Shown here piece by piece: positions 56,842 to 64,000 of a stretch of 64,000 nt of DNA. The notes beneath the pieces were generated by a model, which did not search any database, was not told the origin of the DNA, and was given only the letters and a program-made list of their open reading frames with translations. The stretch's first letter is position 1; each line of letters starts with the position of its first letter. The position numbers were made by a program, and so were the translations under genes. This DNA is from Nitrospira sp. (lineage in GTDB: Bacteria > Nitrospirota > Nitrospiria > Nitrospirales > Nitrospiraceae), in NCBI GenBank assembly GCA_013140455.1, contig JABFSU010000037.1, positions 62,001 through 126,000 of the forward strand. The letters run 5' to 3'.

Positions 56842-58773
56842 CTATGAAGCGGTGGCGTGGGTACGCAGGACGTTGGATTGCGGGATGGCGTTAAGGGTGT
56901 TGATCCACCGGTGCTTCATCAGCTGGTCCGCGATGAGGATGTAGGTGTCTTCCGGGAGCATCAGCGCCGTGCGGAGCTTCTCCAGGAGAGTCTGATTGCT
57001 GCCCTCCGTGTCCAACTCGTACCAGGCGCGGTGCGGAATGATGACCAGCGCATAGCAGGGGACGCTGGTCAGGACCTGCACCTTCTTGCGGACCAGATAG
57101 GCCGCCTGGACGTCGGGCTTCGACGCCAGTTGTCCGGCGATGCCGTCAATAATCTCAGCGGACAGTCCGTGCGGTTCGAACGAGTCCCCGGGTGTGATCG
57201 TGCTGCGTTCGGCTTCGGCATCGAGGAGCTGTTGTCGTTGTCGTTGTGCTTTCACGCGGTAACGCATGGATTCTTTGTGGTTGCCCCGGCGTTCCAGATA
57301 ATTAGAGGCCAGTTGGCAGGCCGGAACCACCGCCTCGCGGTCCGCGGCTATGGCGTTTTCCAGATACTGCAATCCCTTCTGATCATCCTGTCCCAGCAAG
57401 AGGCGGCCCATTGCCAGGTTCGCTTCCGCATGAGTCGGTGCTTTCGTGAGCAATTGTTGCAGCAACGGCAGCGCTGCACGGTCGCTTTCGAGGGCTTCCA
57501 TTTGGCACGCATATTCCCACAGCTCCTCGATCGAGAGCCCGCCGGTCGCGGACTTGTCGCTTAAGGCCTGGCAGCGTGCCCGCGCGGCCGCCATTTCTTG
57601 GTGCTTCTGCCGCCACTCGTCCGCCACGGACTCCGCCCAGCTGCGGTCGAGGGCTGCGCGTGTCGCGGTCGCATGCGCGTCCAGATAATAGTTCGCCGCC
57701 GTGGTCTCGTGAGGGTCGCGTAAACGGGGAAAGTCGGCCGGCGGTTCCGGCGCATTGGGTTTCTCAGGGATCTGGTCCAACGCGGCCAGCCGATCGGCCA
57801 AGGCCGGATGGGTATCGGCATAGTCGGTCGTCTGTTGCATCGCCTCGTGCAGCCACTTCTGAATGCGGTCCTGCGGCGTGTCGCGCTGCAAGACCGTGAT
57901 GAGTTCATCGAGATGCGAGGCGGGCGGTGTGGGATTCGTGATGGTCCGGCGGTTCAATGCGGGCCAATAGAGTTCGTTCATGAGGCGCGCGATGACCTGG
58001 AGCGATGCCAGGGCATCCTTCATCGCGTGCGGGCCGATCAGCCGGGCAGCCTGACGATCGGCTTCGTATTCCTGCGCGCGGGCCAGCACAAACGAGTAGG
58101 CGTTGAAGAACGGGGCATACCAATCCAGAAACTTGGTGAAGAGCCACGACCCCCAGTGATCGCGGGCGCGCAGTTCTTCCAGCAGCCGCGACCAGACGAT
58201 GCGCGTGCGATAGATCCATCCGGAGAAGCGTCCGTGGTGGCGGCCGAGATGGCCGAATTCATGTGCCAGCACGGCGCGGAACTGGCCCGGCGTCATCGCC
58301 AGCATGAGCGGCAGGCCGAGCAGCAGAGAGTTCCGATACCATCCGAAAATGCCGAGGCGCGGCCGTTGTGCGACGGCGGCGTTCAGATCGTTCACGATGA
58401 GCACATGGTGAAACGGGGGCGTACCCAAGGCACTCGTGAGTTTGTCGATGAGGAGAAAGAGGCGCGGCACGTCTTCCCGATAGACCTCATAGCCCGTCGG
58501 CGGGGTGAAGCGCACCCAGAAGGCGCGGAAAATGATCGCCGCCAGAACTCCAAGGCCGAACAGCAGCTTGATGGAGCTGAGATGGCTTGATTCTCCGTCT
58601 TTCAGCGAGAGAATCAGCCAGGCGCCGACGGCCAATGTCAGGCCCAGGACGACCACCATATAGGCATAACCGAGAGCGGCGACCAGAGCGACCTTCAGCT
58701 TGTACTGTGTCGGATGGTTCTGGGCGTACGCCTCGAGACGGCGCACCAATTGCTCGAACTGTGTATCGGACAT
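56842..58773 (-). CDS. M48 family metalloprotease with C-terminal TPR-like region
   Basis: AVLAHEFGHLGRHHGRFSG (HExxH), EYEADRQAARLIG, N-terminal TM segments, C-terminal repeats. Confidence 0.88.
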   Translation of the reverse strand: MSDTQFEQLVRRLEAYAQNHPTQYKLKVALVAALGYAYMVVVLGLTLAVGAWLILSLKDGESSHLSSIKLLFGLGVLAAIIFRAFWVRFTPPTGYEVYREDVPRLFLLIDKLTSALGTPPFHHVLIVNDLNAAVAQRPRLGIFGWYRNSLLLGLPLMLAMTPGQFRAVLAHEFGHLGRHHGRFSGWIYRTRIVWSRLLEELRARDHWGSWLFTKFLDWYAPFFNAYSFVLARAQEYEADRQAARLIGPHAMKDALASLQVIARLMNELYWPALNRRTITNPTPPASHLDELITVLQRDTPQDRIQKWLHEAMQQTTDYADTHPALADRLAALDQIPEKPNAPEPPADFPRLRDPHETTAANYYLDAHATATRAALDRSWAESVADEWRQKHQEMAAARARCQALSDKSATGGLSIEELWEYACQMEALESDRAALPLLQQLLTKAPTHAEANLAMGRLLLGQDDQKGLQYLENAIAADREAVVPACQLASNYLERRGNHKESMRYRVKAQRQRQQLLDAEAERSTITPGDSFEPHGLSAEIIDGIAGQLASKPDVQAAYLVRKKVQVLTSVPCYALVIIPHRAWYELDTEGSNQTLLEKLRTALMLPEDTYILIADQLMKHRWINTLNAIPQSNVLRTHATAS

Positions 58774-59008
58774 CGTAGTCGGTATTCCTCCCTAGAGTCG
58801 CAACCAGTCTATGAGAAGGTCGCGCGATCGCCAAGGAGTTTGTCATTTATTGATGGCGGCCAAGAAATTCACCGTACGGGGCGTGTCTATCCATTCGGCA
58901 CGGGGCGGGCTGTCGAAGGATCGTTTACCCGCGCTGCGAGGCAGCGGAATCATCACATACGAAGGGATGTGTGCCTTGGTCCGAGTGCCGCGAGGAGGTC
59001 GCCCTGGG

Positions 59009-59407
59009 TCATGCGGAATAGTGTGCCTGGAGGTGGTCCCGTTGAAACCGGATAATGTGTCTGATCAACACTTCCCGCTCCTGTGTGGTCATCCTGACGA
59101 AGCGGGCGTGGAGGCGATAGGTCCCTCCGGGATAGGGGATGGGATCGAGCCGCAACACTTCGGCGAAGGATGTGAAGAGGCCATGGTCGGGAAGGCGCAA
59201 CGTGACCGAGAGGATGTCGTTGGGTTGATAGACTGCCGTGACCGTCACGCCGAAGCCGCCGCCGCTGATGTTGACGGATTGCTCGATGAGCGCACCCTCC
59301 GTCGTGTCGGTCTCGGGCTGGATGCGGATGGGCAGAGCGACGGTGATCCGATAATATTCGCGGCGATCTTTCCCGGACGGCTGCGAAGCCGGTGCATCTG
59401 ATGACAT
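59009..59407 (-). CDS. PilZ domain protein
   Basis: RREYYR and NISGGGFGVT motifs; start at 59407 (MSSDAPAS). Confidence 0.8.
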   Translation of the reverse strand: MSSDAPASQPSGKDRREYYRITVALPIRIQPETDTTEGALIEQSVNISGGGFGVTVTAVYQPNDILSVTLRLPDHGLFTSFAEVLRLDPIPYPGGTYRLHARFVRMTTQEREVLIRHIIRFQRDHLQAHYSA

Positions 59408-59496
59408 GATGCAGGGGAGTATAGCAAAGTCGGCAGACACGAGGGTGTCAAAATGCAGGTTGCCGTTCCCGATCACTGCGAGGCCATCGGATTGAA

Positions 59497-60537
59497 TTAC
59501 CTCTGGGGTTGAGGGTGTGTTTTGGAGGCGATCATTTCTTGGATGGCCTCGATGATGAGTTCAGGCTGATCGAAGTTGATGAAGTGGCTGCTGCGATCGG
59601 CGAAGACTTGGCGGCTGTTGGTGGAGAGTTTGGTGAGATCGGATTGGAATTTGAGCCACATCTTTCGAAAGCGCGTCGGATTGACGTTTGCCGGCATGTC
59701 GGGCCACCAGATCGGTCCGGTCGCGGTGATCACGATCAAGGGCAGGTTCCCGAGCGAACCGGCCATCCCGGTTTGCCCGGCGGTGTCCTCCAGTGCCGCG
59801 CCTTCGTATGCCATCGTCTTGAAATAGCGCGATTGCATCCATCCGGCGCGGAGGAGCGGGCGGATATCGGCAGGTACAGCGGCTTCCTGCGTGGCGAAGA
59901 ACGACGGGGCAAGATCCCGCGACATCAACAGCCGGGTCAGGCCCAGCGCCGTCATCGCGCGAACGATCGGGAACAGGGTCTTCCCGGGCGCCGCAAACTT
60001 TCGGAACTCCATTTGCTCGAATTGCCGCTCATGTCCCGCATCGACCAACACGATGCCGACCACATCGTTCGGATGGGCCTGGCGATACAGCCGCGCGACG
60101 AACCCGCCGAGTGAATGGCCGACGAGCACATAGGGGCCGGAGATGCCGCCGTTCGTCAGCAGTTGGTGGAGCTCACCGGCCATCCGTCTGCCGATGCGTG
60201 GCAGGCGGCCCGCATCGCTCCAACCGAATCCTGCCCGATCATAGGAGCAGACCCGTGTGACCTTGGCGATCTCCGGTTGGACTTGCGACCAATAGACCGA
60301 CCAGCCAGGCCCCATGGCATCCAGGATCACGGTCGGGCTGCCCTCGCCGGTGCAGTAGAGGTGCAGTTTATATCCGCCGACGTCGATAAGCTGTCCGGGC
60401 GGGGGGTGCTGCTTTCGGTCCTGCACCATGCCGACGATCTGATATCCCACGCCGATCAGCGCGAGCAGCAGCAAGCCGATTGTAAGGTGAAGCAGCTTGC
60501 GCAGGGGGCGGAAGCGGTGCCGGCGTTTAGTTGGCAT
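59497..60537 (-). CDS. Alpha/beta hydrolase
   Basis: VILDAMGPGWSVYWSQVQPEIAKVTRVCSYDRAGFGWSD; nucleophile elbow LVGHSLGGFVARLY. Confidence 0.88.
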   Translation of the reverse strand: MPTKRRHRFRPLRKLLHLTIGLLLLALIGVGYQIVGMVQDRKQHPPPGQLIDVGGYKLHLYCTGEGSPTVILDAMGPGWSVYWSQVQPEIAKVTRVCSYDRAGFGWSDAGRLPRIGRRMAGELHQLLTNGGISGPYVLVGHSLGGFVARLYRQAHPNDVVGIVLVDAGHERQFEQMEFRKFAAPGKTLFPIVRAMTALGLTRLLMSRDLAPSFFATQEAAVPADIRPLLRAGWMQSRYFKTMAYEGAALEDTAGQTGMAGSLGNLPLIVITATGPIWWPDMPANVNPTRFRKMWLKFQSDLTKLSTNSRQVFADRSSHFINFDQPELIIEAIQEMIASKTHPQPQR

Positions 60538-61174
60538 GTGTCATGGCGCGGTGCCAGCGGCGCAGGTGTTTCAAGGAGGGGAGCTTGGTTTTGCCGTTGA
60601 AGAGATAGTTTTCGAGCACCCCATAGAGGTTGTAGTCGACGAATAAGGGGCGGTCGGCAAGCAGAAAAGGCGACGATGCCAGCATATCGTCGATCGGCTG
60701 GAGCAGCTCCGCAAGCTGGCTGTTGAGGTTTTTTCGATGGCTGGTCCATGCTGCGACGCAGCCTTTGCCGAACTTCCGTTCCTTATGCCGGACCATCATG
60801 ACCCGCTCCACGAGCGGGCGTTTCGGGATCACGTAGGTATCGTTCCCCTTGAATCCTACCGACTCCAATTCGTTTTCAATGTAACGGGAGAGGATGAGCT
60901 GAATACCCTCGAACTCTTTCGGGAACAGGTCGAGCGTGAACCGCTGATCGACGTACCGCGCGACCTCCTGTCCGAGATCGGTGGTGTCGCAGAGAGCACG
61001 TTTCCCATCGATGAGGCAGGGGACGGTGTAACCGGCTCCCTTCGTCGCGGTGATGATCGGCGCGCGATCATGAAAGGCGATGTTGTGCAGCTTGAAGGGA
61101 ATGTGATGGCGTTTCAGGATGTGCCGGATCGTGATGCAGAACGGCGACCAGGGAAACTGAATCAGCGTGAGCAT
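60527..61174 (-). CDS. Glutathione S-transferase family protein
   Basis: LIQFPWSPFCITIRHILKRHHIPFKLHNIAF...GYTVPCLIDGKRALCDTTDLGQEVARY; FLLADRPLFVDYNLYGVL. Confidence 0.82.
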   Translation of the reverse strand: MLTLIQFPWSPFCITIRHILKRHHIPFKLHNIAFHDRAPIITATKGAGYTVPCLIDGKRALCDTTDLGQEVARYVDQRFTLDLFPKEFEGIQLILSRYIENELESVGFKGNDTYVIPKRPLVERVMMVRHKERKFGKGCVAAWTSHRKNLNSQLAELLQPIDDMLASSPFLLADRPLFVDYNLYGVLENYLFNGKTKLPSLKHLRRWHRAMTHAN

Positions 61175-61330
61175 GTCGGTTATATGAATGAAGGGGGCAA
61201 AAACTTCAAGGTCGGGAGGGGGGTGGCCTCACGCGGGCGAGTCAAATCAGGTATTGCTCGGTGGGATATTTTTACTCGAACGAGATAATAAGCCTGGTTA
61301 GTTAGCAGGAGAGGATAAGTTCCGTCTGTG

Positions 61331-62263
61331 TCACATTGTGCGGCGAGCACCACTTATTCCGGACTGCATCGCCCCGCTTAGCGGGGGAATTTCGAGATCA
61401 TCACAGAAGAACATTATCTCTCGCCCTGCTCGGGTTTCCCTCGCGCTATAGCCAATCTTATAGGCAAGAGAACGATAGCTCGAATATAATTCACGCACTG
61501 GTTTCGTGTCGTCGTATGACACCATCCATTTCTGTCGACGAATCTTTTTGGTGATTGTACTAGCCACTTGCTCGTGGTCACTGTGTGAATAGTAATCGAG
61601 GTAGAGGTCCTTTCCTTTTCGGTAATACGGTGGGTCAAGGTATATTAATGTGCTGTTCGGCCATTTGCCTCTATTTGAGCTAAGAAAGACTAGTGCATCC
61701 ATCTTAGATAAATGGATTCTTTTTCGAAGCTTTGCAATTGATTCTATTCGAAAGCTTAGCTCGCGCTTGTTGTAGCGCGCGTCGATCTTCCAGGGGCCAG
61801 TCTGGTCTCGTCCTCCTATGATGCCCCCGTTCAGGATTCCAGATCGGTTTGTACGGTTGAGGAAGAACATTGCGAATCCAAGGGAAAGGTCGTCATGTTC
61901 GGCCTGATGGGTTAGGACTTGTTTCTGCTTATCCCACGTTCGGACTGTGAGGGGGGTATCATGGATGGATCGAAGAAGTTCGTCAGTGTGATCGAGCGTA
62001 CTTTTCCAGAATGCATAGATAGGTCGACTAATGTCGTTAATGTAAATTTCAGAAACGTACTCATGAAATAGCAATTCCAGTGCGATTGCTGCTCCACCAG
62101 CATAAGGTTCGACATAGGTCCCATCATTAAGGCGGTTATTCTCTATTACTTGTTTTGCAAAACTAGCAAGCTTTGCTTTTCCTCCGGGATAACGTAGCGG
62201 AGTGTAATGAATGAGCCGACTAGGTGGAGGTAGGTCTGGTGCTTGGGGCCGACTCATGCCCAA
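61331..62263 (-). CDS. DNA adenine N6-methyltransferase, D12/Dam class
   Basis: LRYPGGKAKLASFAKQVI (SAM-binding FxGGK-like motif), VEPYAGGAAIALELL, STLIYLDPPYYRKG (DPPY). Confidence 0.9.
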   Translation of the reverse strand: MGMSRPQAPDLPPPSRLIHYTPLRYPGGKAKLASFAKQVIENNRLNDGTYVEPYAGGAAIALELLFHEYVSEIYINDISRPIYAFWKSTLDHTDELLRSIHDTPLTVRTWDKQKQVLTHQAEHDDLSLGFAMFFLNRTNRSGILNGGIIGGRDQTGPWKIDARYNKRELSFRIESIAKLRKRIHLSKMDALVFLSSNRGKWPNSTLIYLDPPYYRKGKDLYLDYYSHSDHEQVASTITKKIRRQKWMVSYDDTKPVRELYSSYRSLAYKIGYSARETRAGREIMFFCDDLEIPPLSGAMQSGISGARRTM

Positions 62264-63599
62264 ACCTGCTCGAAGAATGGTTGGGCGTCATTCCATGCCT
62301 CAATTAGGGATTGTGGCTGGGGAGTTACGAAACGGTTATGCACGTAATCATGTAGTAGGTCGATGCTGAAAGGGCTATGTGTGACGTTAAGTCCACGAGA
62401 AACACTCTTGAAGTTTTTCCTCTCGCACCCCTTTTCATCTACTAAATGATTTACAACTTCTTCGACTTTGACCTGTAGCGTCTTATCGCGGAACTGGCCG
62501 CCCTTATCTTTGAATTTACGCTGTATTCTATTCGCTTCCATGTATGCATCGACAGAAAGCTCTAGAAAGACGCGGAGCAGGACCGCGCAAGCGTTTCGAG
62601 ATTCAGGCCCTTTAGCTCCTTAAAAATCATCGCTACCTTTGGGTCTAGTACGTTCAGTCTCAATTTGGACGGTATTACTGTTTTCCTGTCAGAAGGGTCT
62701 GAGAGCTTTCGCTTAGTCTGTCGTGTTGTTCCCGGCTTCTGTTTGAAGTCTCCCTCTCGGATATTCTCGATAGGGATCGCTTGGCCCTTCTTTGAAAAGT
62801 CCGGCCTGTCAACGCTGTCGAAGTTTTGAACATACTCAGTCTGTGCAGCTTTATTTTTGAGTTTAGTGACATTGAATTTCTTTTCAACCAGGTCTAGTAC
62901 CATCCGCTTTAGAGGCTTAATGATTTCGTCAGCGGGGAGCTCCGTGGATAATTTCTTGTCGACTATTTCTACCCCGATCAACTTTCTGACTTCGCGTGTC
63001 GAAAGCAACCGCTCGAGCGTCGTGATTGGGAATGAATGTATTAATAGATGTTTTTGGTTATCTGATAGGTTGCCATAATTGCGCACAAACTCAAGAGCCT
63101 GCAATGCCGGATCTCCTCCTCTGAAACGAGAAGCTGCAAGCCCAGACCATCCGACTACTCCACGACCTTCGTTTTCGCCTGTATGTCTAAGTAAGATCCA
63201 TCGGTTGCCTTCTTCGCGGTCTACGACTTCGAAGCAAGCAATGGGTTCAATTTCTTTTCGGACGAATCTCTTGCTTAATACCTCGAACCGTTTTTGGAGT
63301 GATGGCTTTACATGGAGACTGGTTAATACAGTCGGATTTGAAAGGATCTTCAGAGCAGCAAGCCGTCGATTGCCCTCTAATACAATGAATTTTTCAGAAT
63401 CCTTTTTCTCACGAAGAACCAACATGCGGTCCATAGGGCTCAAGCCTGCTTCAACTATGTCTTCCGCAAGTACAAAGAGCTTTTCCTCTTGGTCATCCAA
63501 GACCTTTTGAAGTGCATCTCTTTGACTGGCGGCGCTTTCGTTTCTTGGGTTTTCTGAATCAAGTAAGAGTTGGTCAATGGAGCAATCTATAGCGCCCAT
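62254..63599 (-). pseudogene. ParB/Srx-like protein, apparently split by one frameshift into the 62562-63599 and 62254-62541 ORFs
   Basis: N-term IDCSIDQLLLDSENPRN...FIVLEGNRRLAALKIL (ParB-like GNRR). Reading across 62580-62588 in the other frame gives VLLRVFLELSVDAYMEANRIQRKFKDK..., which continues directly into the 95-aa ORF. Confidence 0.7.
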
Positions 63600-63883
63600 A
63601 TTAGCCCCCCAAGACAGATCAGATGCTCAAAGCTGCGACAGGCTACTGTGGTCAAGTAACTGTGTCAATCGTGCTGCTTTCTATAACGATATTGCTCCTA
63701 GTTCATATCAGCGTCGCTCGAGTTACTTGAGGTTCCTTTTGCGGTCGCTCTGTCCATATCGGTGTGTGTCCAGCAGCACCTGCCAAATAGCTCTTACTTA
63801 TTAGACAAACTCCGCCTAATTCTATTGGACTCAATGCTGCGACACGGGGTGCCCATTCGCCATTTTGTGTTAGGATGCGCCCC

Positions 63884-64000
63884 ATGAAAGCGGCTGTAAA
63901 TCTGCTCTGGGCGCTATTATCTCTACTTGGCGCACTCGCTCTTGCCCATGTTGTCGGTGTCGTCAATCCCCACGAAAAAGTGAACGGGCTCTGGCTGGTC
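63884..64000 (+). CDS. cstA: Carbon starvation protein A (CstA) N-terminus, truncated by the window edge
   Basis: MKAAVNLLWALLSLLGALALAHVVGVVNPHEKVNGLWLV... resembles the CstA N-terminus. Confidence 0.6.
   Translation, partial: MKAAVNLLWALLSLLGALALAHVVGVVNPHEKVNGLWLV

Noticed and set aside
58811-59401. 196-aa plus-strand ORF
   Set aside because: Second half is antisense to a PilZ gene with intact motifs; first part shows no domain.
1-64000. CRISPR arrays, tRNA or rRNA genes, insertion sequences
   Set aside because: No regularly spaced repeats, no T-loop/acceptor-like tRNA patterns, and no transposase or integrase ORF recognised in the window.

Overview
The window is about 64 kb of GC-rich bacterial chromosome. 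Gene content and the many PilZ proteins suggest a Nitrospira-like (Nitrospirota) genome, but this is inference and I could not run a search. Main blocks: (1) 0-6.5 kb, mixed housekeeping genes (DUF2914 and DUF1499 proteins, PilZ, patatin lipoprotein, SpeD-like pyruvoyl enzyme, SCP2 protein, RbgA/YlqF GTPase). (2) 6.5-11.6 kb, an RND efflux permease and adaptor with a TetR regulator. (3) 11.7-13.8 kb, four tandem PilZ genes. (4) 14-15 kb, two paralogous secreted proteins. (5) 15.2-20.7 kb, a compact operon that looks like phosphonolipid (aminoethylphosphonate-type) biosynthesis, with no PEP mutase in the window. (6) 20.9-56.5 kb, a large exopolysaccharide/glycan locus with many GT2 and GT4 enzymes, two Wzx flippases each paired with an SGNH protein, paired SDR and Gfo/Idh enzymes, a cytochrome P450, an AlkP-superfamily enzyme, two more PilZ genes, and a repeated glycosyltransferase subfamily carrying EDH/EEH where DxD is usual. 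(7) 56.8-61.2 kb, M48 protease, PilZ, alpha/beta hydrolase and GST. (8) 61.3-63.6 kb, an AT-richer ParB-like plus adenine methylase cassette in which the ParB-like gene appears frameshifted. (9) The start of cstA at the right edge. The most interesting points are the phosphonolipid-like operon without PepM, the EDH glycosyltransferase family (one member fused to a GT4), the bookended SGNH-Wzx modules, a 2-TM module found both fused and free-standing, GC-rich palindromes shared upstream of PilZ genes, the frameshifted ParB-like/methylase cassette, and a missed 46-aa small membrane ORF.
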